This document shows, piece after piece, positions 24,353-32,347 of a DNA stretch of 48,465 bases. Source of the stretch: Pseudoluteimonas sp044226035 (GTDB lineage: Bacteria; Pseudomonadota; Gammaproteobacteria; Xanthomonadales; Xanthomonadaceae); the NCBI GenBank assembly GCA_044226035.1, contig JBGAHT010000016.1, positions 1 through 48,465 on the forward strand, given 5' to 3'. The translations under genes were made by a program, and so were the position numbers. A model generated the notes under the pieces. That model did no database searches. It was not told the origin of the DNA and worked only from the letters and a program-made list of their open reading frames with translations. Numbering within the stretch: the stretch's first letter is position 1; the number at the start of each line of letters is the position of its first letter.

Positions 24353-25381
24353 ATGGCGACCGTCCTCGTCACCGGCGGCTCCGGTTTCATCGGCGGCCAC
24401 GCCCTGCTGCGATTGCTCGACGCCGGCTTTGAGGTGCGCACCACCGTGCGCGACCTGCGCCGCGAACCCGGCGTGCGCGCGCTGCTGCGCGCGAACGGCG
24501 CGGACGCGGGCGAACGCCTGCGCTTCTTCGCCGCCGACCTGACCCGCGACCCGGGCTGGAACCAAGCCGTTTCCGGCTGCGATTTCGTGCTGCACGTCGC
24601 CTCGCCGTTCCCGGAATCGATCCCGAAGCACGAGGACGAACTGATCGTCCCCGCGCGCGACGGCGCGTTGCGCGTGCTGCGCGCCGCGCGCGATGCCGGC
24701 GTGCGCCGGGTGGTGCTGACCTCCTCGTTCGCCGCGGTGGGCTACGGGCATCCCGAGCAGCGCGCGCCGTTCGACGAAACGACGTGGACCGATCTCGCCG
24801 GCGCCGATGTCTCCGCCTACGTGAAGTCCAAGACCCTGGCCGAACGCGCGGCCTGGGATTTCCTCGCGCGCGAAGGCGGCGGGCTGGAACTGGCGACGGT
24901 GAACCCGGTCGGCGTGTTCGGGCCGGTGCTCGGCAGCGACTACGCGACCTCGATCCTGCTGGTGCAGCGCCTGCTCGCCGGCGCCCTGCCCGGCTGCCCG
25001 CAACTGCGCTTCGGCGTGGTCGACGTGCGCGACGTCGTCGACCTGCACCTGCGCGCGATGCTCGACCCCGCCGCCAGCGGCGAACGCTTCCTCGCGGTGG
25101 CCGGCGATTTCATGTCCGTGCGCGAGATGGCGCTGGCGCTGAAGCGCCGCCTCGGCGAGGCGGCGAAACGCGTGCCCACGCGGCAGTTGCCGAACTGGCT
25201 GGTGCGGCTGGCGGCATGGCGCGATCCGGCGGTGCGCCAGATCGCGCCGGAATTGGGCAAGTACAAGAACGCGACCTCGGCGAAAGCGCAACGCATGCTC
25301 GGCTGGTCGCCGCGCGGCAACGAGGACGCGCTGGTCGCGACCGCCGAAAGCCTGCTGGAATCGGGGTTGGTGAAACCCTAG
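24353..25381 (+). CDS. NAD(P)-dependent SDR reductase/epimerase (dihydroflavonol-reductase-like)
   Basis: A 342-residue extended short-chain dehydrogenase. It has the Rossmann glycine motif GGSGFIGGH (8-16), Arg residues after the second strand (TTVRD) that favour NADPH, LHVASPFPES, the catalytic Ser (LTSSFAAVG) and the YVKSK Tyr-Lys pair near residue 160. The pattern is that of dihydroflavonol-4-reductase/cinnamoyl-CoA-reductase-like bacterial enzymes. It follows the ABC exporter by 10 bp and is probably in the same transcript. Substrate unknown. Confidence 0.82.
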   Translation: MATVLVTGGSGFIGGHALLRLLDAGFEVRTTVRDLRREPGVRALLRANGADAGERLRFFAADLTRDPGWNQAVSGCDFVLHVASPFPESIPKHEDELIVPARDGALRVLRAARDAGVRRVVLTSSFAAVGYGHPEQRAPFDETTWTDLAGADVSAYVKSKTLAERAAWDFLAREGGGLELATVNPVGVFGPVLGSDYATSILLVQRLLAGALPGCPQLRFGVVDVRDVVDLHLRAMLDPAASGERFLAVAGDFMSVREMALALKRRLGEAAKRVPTRQLPNWLVRLAAWRDPAVRQIAPELGKYKNATSAKAQRMLGWSPRGNEDALVATAESLLESGLVKP

Positions 25382-25389
25382 CGATCGAG

Positions 25390-27021
25390 TCAGCCGGGCA
25401 GGATCCGCGCGATCGCGGCATCGAGGTCGATGCCGGCGGCGAGCGTGCCGTAGCCTTCGCCGCGCCCGCCGCCGAGTCGGCTCGCGCACCAGTCGCGCGC
25501 CAGCGGATGGTTCGCGCGCAACAGCGTCGCGCCTTGCAGCAGCAATGCGAGGCGTTCGGCCAGGGCGCGCGCGCCGGCCTCGTCGGTTCCCGCCGACAAC
25601 GCCGTTTCGCCCGCCGCCAGCGCCGCGTCGAACGCGGGATCGACGCCCGCGGCGGCCCGCAGTTCGACCAGCACGGCCGCGCGCGTTTCCGGTTCGCGCG
25701 CCAGCGCGCGCAGCACGTCCAGGCACTGGATGTTCGCGGAGCCTTCCCAGATCGAATTGAGCGGCGCCTGCCGGTACAGGCGCGGCAGCAGCGATTCCTC
25801 GACGTAACCGGCGCCGCCCAGGCATTCCTGCGCCTCGTTGGCGAACGCCGGCGCCAGCTTGCAGATCCGGTACTTGCCGATGGCGGTGGCGATGCGCACG
25901 AACGCGGCCTCGCGCGGATCGGTTTCGGCGCGATCCACCGCGCCGGCGACGCGCAGCGCGAACGCGGTGGCGGCCTCGGATTCCAGCGCGAGGTCGGCGA
26001 GCACGTTGCGCATCAGCGGCTGGTCGACGAGCCTGCGGCCGAACGCGCTGCGATGCCGCGCATGGTGCGCGGCCTGCGCCAGCGCCATCCGCATCAGGCC
26101 GGCGGAACCGAGCATGCAGTCGAGCCGGGTGAGCATCACCATTTCGAGGATGGTGGCGATGCCGCGGCCCTCCTCGCCGATGCGCCGCGCCCACGCGCCT
26201 TCGAATTCGACTTCCGACGAGGCGTTCGACCAGTCGCCGAGCTTGTCCTTGAGCCGCATCAGCCGCAGCGCGTTCTTGCCGCCGTCCGGGCGCCAGCGCG
26301 GCAGCAGGAAGCAGCTGAGCCCGCCGGGCGCCTGCGCGAGCACCAGGAAGGCGTCGGACATCGGCGCGGAGAAGAACCACTTGTGCCCGACCAGCGCGTA
26401 TTCGCCTTCGCCGGCCAAGGGCGTCGCGCGCGTGGTGTTGGCGCGCACGTCGCTGCCGCCCTGCTTCTCGGTCATGCCCATGCCGAGGGTGACGCCGCGC
26501 TTCTCCGCCATCGGCACGTCGCGGCCGTCGTAATGCGGCATCGCCGCCTTGTCCACCCATTCGCGCAGGGCCGGTTCGTGGCGCAGTACCGGCACCGCGG
26601 CGTGGGTCATGGTCAGCGGGCAACTGCTGCCCGGCTCGGCCTGGTAGTGCAGGTAGGCCAGCGCCGCGCGCGCCACGTGCGCGCCCGGTCGCGGTTCGTG
26701 CCAGGACAGGCCGGCGACGCCGTGCGCGATCGCCGTTCGCATCGCCTCGTGCCAGGCGGCGTTGAACTCGACCCGGTCGATGCGGTGGCCGAAGCGGTCG
26801 TGGGTGCGCAGGCGCGGCCGGTCGCGGTGCGCCTCGTCGGCGAGCCGCGGCAGTTCCCCGCCGGCGAGCGCGGCGTAGCCCGCCAGCCGCGGCGCGAACG
26901 CCTCCGCGCCCTCGCGGGCCACCGCTTCGCGCAGGGCGATATCGTCCGCCCACAGGTCGCGCGGGAAGAACGGCGGCGGCTGGTTGGTCACCGCGTGCGT
27001 GTCGAACGGCGATGCCTGCAT
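25390..27021 (-). CDS. aidB: AidB-like acyl-CoA dehydrogenase-family flavoprotein
   Basis: A 543-residue protein, close to E. coli AidB in length, with the AidB-type layout: N-terminal FNAAWHEAM and CPLTMTHAAVPVL, then MGMTEKQGGSDVRANTT (flavin-binding region), GHKWFFSAPMSDAFLVLAQ, and the C-terminal QECLGGAGYVEES with IWEGSANIQ. AidB binds FAD and DNA and is induced by alkylation stress through Ada; whether it repairs or destroys alkylating agents is unsettled. GGAGG precedes ATG 27021; the upstream extension to 27075 runs into the cspA terminator. No Ada site was identified. Confidence 0.85.
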   Translation of the reverse strand: MQASPFDTHAVTNQPPPFFPRDLWADDIALREAVAREGAEAFAPRLAGYAALAGGELPRLADEAHRDRPRLRTHDRFGHRIDRVEFNAAWHEAMRTAIAHGVAGLSWHEPRPGAHVARAALAYLHYQAEPGSSCPLTMTHAAVPVLRHEPALREWVDKAAMPHYDGRDVPMAEKRGVTLGMGMTEKQGGSDVRANTTRATPLAGEGEYALVGHKWFFSAPMSDAFLVLAQAPGGLSCFLLPRWRPDGGKNALRLMRLKDKLGDWSNASSEVEFEGAWARRIGEEGRGIATILEMVMLTRLDCMLGSAGLMRMALAQAAHHARHRSAFGRRLVDQPLMRNVLADLALESEAATAFALRVAGAVDRAETDPREAAFVRIATAIGKYRICKLAPAFANEAQECLGGAGYVEESLLPRLYRQAPLNSIWEGSANIQCLDVLRALAREPETRAAVLVELRAAAGVDPAFDAALAAGETALSAGTDEAGARALAERLALLLQGATLLRANHPLARDWCASRLGGGRGEGYGTLAAGIDLDAAIARILPG

Positions 27022-27073
27022 TCGTGGCCTCCGTGCACCGGCCTCATTCTGCGCGCTGCCGAACCCCGGGCAC

Positions 27074-27100
27074 AAAAAAGCCCCGCCTGGGCGGGGCTTT
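27074..27100 (-). terminator. Rho-independent terminator of the cold-shock gene
   Basis: On the minus strand AAAGCCCCGC, a four-base loop and GCGGGGCTTT are followed by a run of six T residues (plus-strand A's 27074-27079). It lies 24 bp after the cspA stop. Confidence 0.9.
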
Positions 27101-27123
27101 CGGAATGATCGCCTGGGCCGGTT

Positions 27124-27330
27124 TCACTCGGCCGGCTTGACGCCCGCGGCTTGCGCTCCCTTCGGGCCCTGCTGGACCTCGTAGCTCACGCGCTGGCCTT
27201 CCTGCAGGCTGCGGAAGCCCTTGGAGTCGATCGCGGAGAAATGCACGAACACGTCGGCGCTGCCGTCCTCGGGGGCGATGAAACCGAAACCCTTGGCGTC
27301 GTTGAACCACTTCACTGTTCCGTACTGCAT
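27124..27330 (-). CDS. Cold-shock-domain protein, CspA family
   Basis: A 68-residue single cold-shock domain that binds single-stranded nucleic acid and acts as an RNA chaperone. RNP1 (KGFGFIAP) and RNP2 (VFVHFSAI) are intact, and the N-terminus (MQYGTVKWFNDAKGFGF) and total length are standard. It has its own terminator and probably its own promoter. Whether it is cold-induced or constitutive cannot be told; the leader is about 65 bases if the promoter proposed upstream is right, shorter than the long leaders of cold-induced cspA mRNAs. Confidence 0.95.
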   Translation of the reverse strand: MQYGTVKWFNDAKGFGFIAPEDGSADVFVHFSAIDSKGFRSLQEGQRVSYEVQQGPKGAQAAGVKPAE

Positions 27331-27394
27331 GGCGCGGATGACCTCATTGATGGCGATGGCTGCCCCGGCGCGTGGGGCGGCCGTCGGCGCCGCG

Positions 27395-27424
27395 AGTATT
27401 GCAAAGCGCGCGCGGCGCTTGCAA
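27395..27424 (-). promoter_or_regulatory. Possible cspA promoter
   Basis: On the minus strand TTGCAA (27424-27419), an 18-bp spacer and AATACT (27400-27395), partial sigma-70 matches in the otherwise very G+C-rich gap upstream of the cold-shock gene. It lies at the end of the methylthioinosine phosphorylase gene. Confidence 0.35.
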
Positions 27425-28195
27425 TCACCCCGCCGGGGGGATCGCCCGGTCGCCGAGCATGGCCCGCAGGATGCGCGCGGCGCCGTCCATCGCCGCGGCG
27501 ACGTTGGCGAGCACGTCCTGCAGGGTGATGACTTCGTCGGGATCGGGGCCGGCGCCGGCCGCCCAGTTGGCGACGATGGCGAGGCAGGCGTAGTCGAGCC
27601 CGAGTTCGCGCGCGAGCCCGGCCTCGGGCATGCCGGTCATGCCGACCAGGTCGCAGCCGTCGCGGCGCATGCGCGCGATTTCCGCCCGGGTTTCCAGCCT
27701 CGGGCCCTGGGTCGCGCCGTAGCAGCCGCCCACCTGCAGCGGCACGCCGGCGATCGCGGCGGCGTCGGCGACCCGGGTCCGCAGCGCGGCCGTGTAGGGT
27801 TCGCCGAAGTCGATGTGCAGCACCTCGCTGCCCGGTTCCTCGCACAGGGTCGACACGCGGCCCCAGGTGTAGTCGATCAGTTGGTCCGGGCAGGCCAGCA
27901 CGCGCGGGCCGAAGCGTTCGCCGATGCCGCCGACGGTGTTGAGCGCCAGCACGCGGTTCGCGCCGACGGCCTTGAGCGCGGCGAGGTTGGCGCGGTAGTT
28001 GATCTTGTGCGGCGGCAGCGAATGGCCTTCGCCGTGGCGCGCGAGGAAGGCGACGCGCTTTCCGGCGTAGATGCCGACGCGGACCGGCCCCGACGGCGCG
28101 CCGTAGGCCGTGACCGGCTGGTGGCTTTCGACGTCGGCGAGTTCGCCCAGCGCGTACACCCCGGTGCCGCCGATGACTGCGAGTTCGATCGTCAT
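27425..28195 (-). CDS. S-methyl-5'-thioinosine phosphorylase (MTAP/PNP family)
   Basis: A 256-residue purine nucleoside phosphorylase of the MTAP/PNP type II fold: IGGTGVY near the N-terminus, ARHGEGHSLPPHKINYRAN (phosphate and purine binding), LNTVGGIG, and GCYGATQGPRLET. At the base-recognition site MTAPs carry Asp residues for adenine, but here the segment reads IVANWAAG, with Asn near residue 210, the choice for 6-oxopurines. This fits methylthioinosine phosphorylase (as in Pseudomonas aeruginosa), which yields hypoxanthine and methylthioribose-1-phosphate. hpt lies upstream in the same run, so the product can be salvaged. The start overlaps the preceding ORF by 4 bp. Confidence 0.82.
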   Translation of the reverse strand: MTIELAVIGGTGVYALGELADVESHQPVTAYGAPSGPVRVGIYAGKRVAFLARHGEGHSLPPHKINYRANLAALKAVGANRVLALNTVGGIGERFGPRVLACPDQLIDYTWGRVSTLCEEPGSEVLHIDFGEPYTAALRTRVADAAAIAGVPLQVGGCYGATQGPRLETRAEIARMRRDGCDLVGMTGMPEAGLARELGLDYACLAIVANWAAGAGPDPDEVITLQDVLANVAAAMDGAARILRAMLGDRAIPPAG

Positions 28196-28587
28196 CTTGA
28201 GTTTCCTTCAGTCGCGATGAAGGGTCTTAATTCCGAGATCGGCGGAAGCTCGGTGATGTCGAAATCGCCAAAACTGCAAAGCTCCAGCTCGGTAATGCGC
28301 GTATCGGTCGCCCATAGCATCACGCCAGCAAATCCGTTCCCGGTGGGTATGGTCATCATGTCGGCAACGAGCGCAGCCCCTTGGGTGATTGGTTCGTCCG
28401 ACACGTTTGCTCCGAACAAAATTCCCGGGCACTGACCACATCCGCAACGCGCGATGATGGTCAGATGCTCAAGCTCACCAAGCCGTTCGGGAGCATTTTC
28501 GCGGAGCAAGAATTCGAGCATTTCCCGTTCGCGCGGGGAAAGTTGCCGGCGATGCGGAATGCAGTAAGGGAAGGCCGGCGTTTTCAC
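28192..28587 (-). CDS. Small Cys-containing conserved hypothetical protein
   Basis: A 131-residue ORF from GTG 28587, 13 bp after the hpt stop; longer in-frame starts lie inside hpt. It has SPREREMLEFLLRE followed by a Cys cluster (ARCGCGQCPGI) that may bind metal, then a beta-rich, acidic C-terminal half with VMLWATDTRITELELCSFG. G+C is lower than in its neighbours. It resembles small CGC-motif hypothetical proteins found in Pseudomonas and xanthomonads. No function known. It sits between hpt and the phosphorylase, overlapping the latter by 4 bp. Confidence 0.6.
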   Translation of the reverse strand: MKTPAFPYCIPHRRQLSPREREMLEFLLRENAPERLGELEHLTIIARCGCGQCPGILFGANVSDEPITQGAALVADMMTIPTGNGFAGVMLWATDTRITELELCSFGDFDITELPPISELRPFIATEGNSR

Positions 28588-28600
28588 CTGATGACCGGGC

Positions 28601-29155
28601 TCAAAGCGCGTAAATCGCCGGGAGATTCCTCCCCTGCTCGTGGTAATCCATGCCGTAGCCGAACACGTAGCGATCCGGCACCTCGACCCCGACGTGGTCG
28701 GCATCGATGCCTTCCACCCGGCGGTCGTGCACCTTCACCGCCAGCACCGCCACGCGCACGTCGGCCGCGCCCTGGTCCTCGCACCAGCGCTTCACCGCCA
28801 GCAGCGTGTGGCCCTCGTCGAGGATGTCGTCGGCCAGCAGCACCCGGCGGCCCTGCATCGGCGTCGCCGGGCGGTGCAGCCACGCCAGCCCGGAACCCGA
28901 GGTCTGGCCGCGATAGCGCGTCGCGTGCAGGTAGTCGAACTCCAGGTCGATGCCGAGCGTGCCGAGCTCCATCGCCAGCGCCGCCGCGAACGGCAGGCCG
29001 CCGTGCATCACCGTGAGGTACAGCGGCGGCCGGGCGTCGTTGGTGTATTCGGCCGCGATTTCCGCGGCCATGCGTTCGATCGCCGCCTCCAGCGCCGCGC
29101 GGTCGTGGACCACTTCCGCAGTCGCCAGCACTTCGCGCAGGTCGGGTGCGTTCAT
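28601..29155 (-). CDS. hpt: Hypoxanthine-guanine phosphoribosyltransferase
   Basis: A 184-residue type I phosphoribosyltransferase converting hypoxanthine or guanine plus PRPP to IMP or GMP. The PRPP-binding signature VLLADDILDEGHTL is at ~106-119, the flexible-loop region FDYLHATRYRGQT precedes it, and the C-terminal VPDRYVFGYGMDY matches the base-binding part. The start codon overlaps the nagZ stop by 4 bp. In this run it probably salvages hypoxanthine released by the phosphorylase downstream. Confidence 0.9.
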   Translation of the reverse strand: MNAPDLREVLATAEVVHDRAALEAAIERMAAEIAAEYTNDARPPLYLTVMHGGLPFAAALAMELGTLGIDLEFDYLHATRYRGQTSGSGLAWLHRPATPMQGRRVLLADDILDEGHTLLAVKRWCEDQGAADVRVAVLAVKVHDRRVEGIDADHVGVEVPDRYVFGYGMDYHEQGRNLPAIYAL

Positions 29156-30204
29156 GCCACGTCTCCCACGTTGATCGCGCCCGACGTCGCGCCTGCGTCC
29201 TGCGCCGCGACCGGGACATCGGCCATGCGCGCCCTCGCCTCGCCGTGGCGGCTGTCGGCCAGCAGGCCGTCCCAGCCGAGCGCGCCGCGACCGACCAGCC
29301 CGGCCAGCGCCATGGTGTTCGACTTGCGGCCTTCGAGCGCGCGCAACGCGTCCTCGACCATCTGCGGATGGCAGACCAGCACCACGTCGCAGCCGGCGTC
29401 GAGGTGCGCTTCCACGCGCGCCTTGGTGCCGCCGGCCGAATGCGCCGCGGCCATGCCGATGTCGTCGGAGAACACCACGCCGCGGAACCGCATCTCGCCG
29501 CGCAGGATGTCGCCGATCCAGCGTGGCGAATAGCCGGCCGGTTCCGGCGCGATCTGCGGATAGGTGACGTGCGCCATCATCACCGCGTCCGCGCCGGCGG
29601 CGATGCCGGCGGCGAACGGAACGAGATCGTTCGCGCGCATCTCCTCCAGCGAACGGTCGTCCACGGCGACGTCGAAGTGCGTGTCCTCGACGATCGACCC
29701 GTGGCCGGGGAAATGCTTGAGCGTCGCGGCCATGCCGGCCTCGTGCATGCCGGCCACGTAGGCGCGCGCGAACGCGGCGACCACCTGCGGATCCGGCGAG
29801 AACGCGCGGTTGCCGATGGCGCGGTTGCCGCGTTCGAGGTCGATCACCGGCGCGAAGCTGAGGTCCACGCCGGTGGCGCGGATCTCGCTGGCCATCAGCC
29901 ACGCGTGTTCGTGCGCCAGCGCCAGCGCCGCATCGGCATCGCGGCGATACAGCGAATCGAAGCCGCTCAGCGGCGGCAGCGCGCTGAAACCGTCGCGGAA
30001 GCGCTGCACGCGCCCGCCTTCCTGGTCGACCGCGATCAGTTGCGGCCGCGGCGCGGCTTCGCGGATGGCCTGGGTCAGTTCCGCCACCTGCGCCTTCGAC
30101 GCGAAGTTGCGCGCGAACAGCACCACGCCGGCGCAGGCCTCGTGCTGCAGCCAGTCGCGCTCGCGCGCGGTGAGTTCGTGCCCGGAAACGCCGATCTGCA
30201 GCAT
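29152..30204 (-). CDS. nagZ: Beta-N-acetylhexosaminidase (glycoside hydrolase 3)
   Basis: A 350-residue cytoplasmic GH3 enzyme that removes GlcNAc from anhydro-muropeptides during peptidoglycan recycling. It has VDQEGGRVQR near 59-68, KHFPGHG at 163-169, the catalytic loop Asp-Thr-His (DTHFD, His about 176) and the nucleophile Asp in SDDIGM (about 247). No signal peptide is present. It starts directly after the CYTH-domain stop (TAG then ATG) and overlaps hpt, so translation is coupled in CYTH-nagZ-hpt order. NagZ activity feeds beta-lactam-sensing muropeptides where AmpR exists; none is in this window. Confidence 0.93.
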   Translation of the reverse strand: MLQIGVSGHELTARERDWLQHEACAGVVLFARNFASKAQVAELTQAIREAAPRPQLIAVDQEGGRVQRFRDGFSALPPLSGFDSLYRRDADAALALAHEHAWLMASEIRATGVDLSFAPVIDLERGNRAIGNRAFSPDPQVVAAFARAYVAGMHEAGMAATLKHFPGHGSIVEDTHFDVAVDDRSLEEMRANDLVPFAAGIAAGADAVMMAHVTYPQIAPEPAGYSPRWIGDILRGEMRFRGVVFSDDIGMAAAHSAGGTKARVEAHLDAGCDVVLVCHPQMVEDALRALEGRKSNTMALAGLVGRGALGWDGLLADSRHGEARARMADVPVAAQDAGATSGAINVGDVA

Positions 30205-30732
30205 CTATCGTCCTTGCGTGAGGTCCAGCGCCGCGCGCTCGTCCTCGCGCCATTGCGAATACGGGCGCGAGGCCAGGGCCAGATTGTAGTAGCGCGGGGC
30301 GTGGGTGGCTTCCGGCCCGAGCCAGGTGGGCCGGGCGAAGGCCTCGTCGACGCCTTCGAGCTCGATTTCCGCGACCACCAGCCCGGCGTTGTCGCCGAGG
30401 AATTCGTCGACCTCCCACAGGTGGCCTTCGAAGCGGACGTAATGCCGGCGCTTGTCGACCAGCCCGCCCACGCACAGCGCCAGCAGCGCGCGCGCGTCGG
30501 CGAGCGGGATCGGGTAGTCGAATTCCTGCCGCGATGCGCCCAGTTCGCGCGACTTGAGGTTGAGCCGGGCTTCATCGCCCTCGATCCGGACCCGCACCGA
30601 GGCGTGCATGGCCCCGCCGTCGACCATGGCGAGGTCGTTGAGGTAGCCCTGCGCCATCGGCACGACCTTGTGCGCGGCCGCGCGCCAGCCGTCGCCGGAG
30701 ACGAGGAACTTGCGTTCGATTTCGATGGGCAT
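30205..30732 (-). CDS. CYTH-domain (triphosphate tunnel) protein
   Basis: A 175-residue protein starting MPIEIERKFLV, the EIERK form of the ExExK signature of the CYTH/triphosphate tunnel metalloenzyme fold. Further strands carry RVRIEGDEARLNLKSR, RHYVRFEGHLWEVDEF and AEIELEG, giving the alternating charged residues that line the tunnel. Bacterial relatives hydrolyse inorganic tripolyphosphate or act on nucleotides; the substrate here is unknown. ATG 30732 is chosen because the motif begins there. First gene of the run leading to nagZ. Confidence 0.88.
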   Translation of the reverse strand: MPIEIERKFLVSGDGWRAAAHKVVPMAQGYLNDLAMVDGGAMHASVRVRIEGDEARLNLKSRELGASRQEFDYPIPLADARALLALCVGGLVDKRRHYVRFEGHLWEVDEFLGDNAGLVVAEIELEGVDEAFARPTWLGPEATHAPRYYNLALASRPYSQWREDERAALDLTQGR

Positions 30733-30756
30733 CCGATACCACCTCATTCAAACCAT

Positions 30757-30838
30757 TGTCTTCCTGAGCGCAGCGAAGGATCTGCTTTTTTTGCGCTCGC
30801 ATGAAAAGCAGGTCCTTCGGCTCCGCCTCAGGATGACA
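30757..30838. repeat. Long imperfect inverted repeat between rlmD and the CYTH gene
   Basis: The left arm (30757-30790, beginning TGTCTTCCTGAGCGCAGCG) and right arm (30804-30838, ending CGCCTCAGGATGACA) are complementary over about 33 bases with a few mismatches and a short spacer. T- and A-runs flank the centre. The sequence is of the widespread CCTGAGCGCAGCGAAGGA repeat type. It could fold as a bidirectional terminator-like hairpin. Confidence 0.85.
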
Positions 30839-30841
30839 GTC

Positions 30842-32185
30842 CTAGGGCTCGAACATCGCGATGGACTCCACGTGCGCGGTATGCGGGAACATGTCCATCA
30901 CCCCGGCCGCGCGCAGCTTCCAGCCGCGTTCGTTGACGAGATACCCCGCATCGCGCGCCAGCGAGCCCGGGTGGCAGCTCACGTACACGATGCGCTTCAG
31001 TCCCTTCAGCGGCAGCTGCTTCAGCACCACGTCCGCGCCCGAGCGCGGCGGATCCAGCAAGACGCGGTCGAAGCCCGCGCGCATCCACGGCTGCGCGGAC
31101 AGATCGGTGGCGAGGTCGGCGGCGTGGAACTCGACGTTGCCGAGCCCGTTGCGCTGCGCGTTCTCGCGCGCGCGGCGGATCAGCCCGGCGTCGCCCTCGA
31201 CGCCGACGGCATGGCCGGCGCCGCGCGCCAGCGGCAGGGTGAAATTGCCGAGGCCGCAGAACAGGTCGAGCACGCGTTCGCCCGGCTGCAGGTCGAGCAA
31301 TTCCAGCGCCGAGGCGATCATCTTCTCGTTCAGGCCGGCGTTGACCTGGATGAAGTCCAGCGGCCGGAACGCGAAATCGATGTCCCAGCGCGGGATGCGG
31401 AACGACAGCCGCGGATCCGCCGGCCACAGCGCGTGCACCGAATCGATGCCGCCGGGCTGCAGGAAGATGGCGAAGCGGTGCTCGCGGCCGAAGGCCTCGA
31501 GTTTCGCGCGGTCGGCGTCCGACAGCGGCTGCAGGTGGCGGAACACCAGCGCCACGCCGTCGAAGTCGGGCTGCGCGTCGCCGGCGATGAATTCGATCTG
31601 GGCGATGTCGCGGCGCGCGTCCATGCCGTCGACCAGCGCCGACAGCGCGGCGATGCGTTCGCCCACCTGCGGGATGACGGTATGGCATTCGCGCAGGTCG
31701 GCGACGAAGCGCGGATCCTGCTCGCGGAAGCCCACCAGCGTCTTGTCCTTCTTCTCGACCCGGCGCACCGAGAAGCGGCCCTTGCGGCGATAGCCCCACG
31801 CGGCGTCGGCCAGCGGCGGCAGCACGCGTTCGGGCGCGACGTGGCCGATGCGCTCGAGGTTCTCCAGCAGCACGCGCTGCTTGGCGTGGATCTGCTCCGA
31901 CTCGGCGAGATGCTGCAACGCGCAGCCGCCGCAGGTGCCGAAATGCGGGCAACGCGGTTCGACCCGGTCGTTCGCGGCGACGAGGACTTCGAGCGTCTTC
32001 GCCTCGTCGAAGCTGCGGTGGCGGCCGGTCTGCTGCGCCATCACGGTTTCGCCCGGCAGCGCGCCGGCCACGAACACGGTCTTGCCCGCGTGCGCGTCGC
32101 CTTCGGCGCGGCGGGCGACGCCGCGGCCGTCGTGGCTGAGGTCGAGGATGTCGAGCCGGAACGGCGTCAGGTCGAGTCGGGCCAC
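30842..32185 (-). CDS. rlmD: 23S rRNA (uracil-1939-C5)-methyltransferase
   Basis: A 447-residue SAM-dependent enzyme. An N-terminal TRAM-like domain (~1-70) precedes the four [4Fe-4S] cysteines (C79, C85, C88 in CPHFGTCGGC and C167 in ECHTV), the SAM motif LDLFCGLGNFTL, LLDPPRSG, and the catalytic nucleophile in VSCHPGSLARD (about C404). GTG at 32185 is the only sensible start; the bases before it are pyrimidine-rich rather than a ribosome-binding site because the C/T-rich repeat lies close upstream. Confidence 0.93.
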   Translation of the reverse strand: MARLDLTPFRLDILDLSHDGRGVARRAEGDAHAGKTVFVAGALPGETVMAQQTGRHRSFDEAKTLEVLVAANDRVEPRCPHFGTCGGCALQHLAESEQIHAKQRVLLENLERIGHVAPERVLPPLADAAWGYRRKGRFSVRRVEKKDKTLVGFREQDPRFVADLRECHTVIPQVGERIAALSALVDGMDARRDIAQIEFIAGDAQPDFDGVALVFRHLQPLSDADRAKLEAFGREHRFAIFLQPGGIDSVHALWPADPRLSFRIPRWDIDFAFRPLDFIQVNAGLNEKMIASALELLDLQPGERVLDLFCGLGNFTLPLARGAGHAVGVEGDAGLIRRARENAQRNGLGNVEFHAADLATDLSAQPWMRAGFDRVLLDPPRSGADVVLKQLPLKGLKRIVYVSCHPGSLARDAGYLVNERGWKLRAAGVMDMFPHTAHVESIAMFEP

Positions 32186-32225
32186 GGGGAGGAATGCTGC
32201 GGGTGGCCGGCTATTGTCGCAGAGT

Positions 32226-32347
32226 CAAACTTCTCCTCCCCTTTCGCGAAGCGAAGGGGGAGGTTGGGAGGGGGTGCTCGATCCGCTCCAAAAACCCCTC
32301 CCCAGCCCTCCCCTTCGCCTGTGGCGAAAGGGAGGGAGTTTGGGTCA
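32226..32347. repeat. C/T-rich intergenic inverted-repeat block
   Basis: Between rlmD and the YdbL-like gene. Nested hairpins are visible: CCCCTTTCGC..GCGAAGGGG near 32238-32262, and an outer pair in which AACTTCTCCTCCC near 32229 faces GGGAGGGAGTTTGGG near 32331-32345. The right arm reaches the stop of the YdbL-like gene. Same general type as the block at 11211-11336. Confidence 0.75.
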
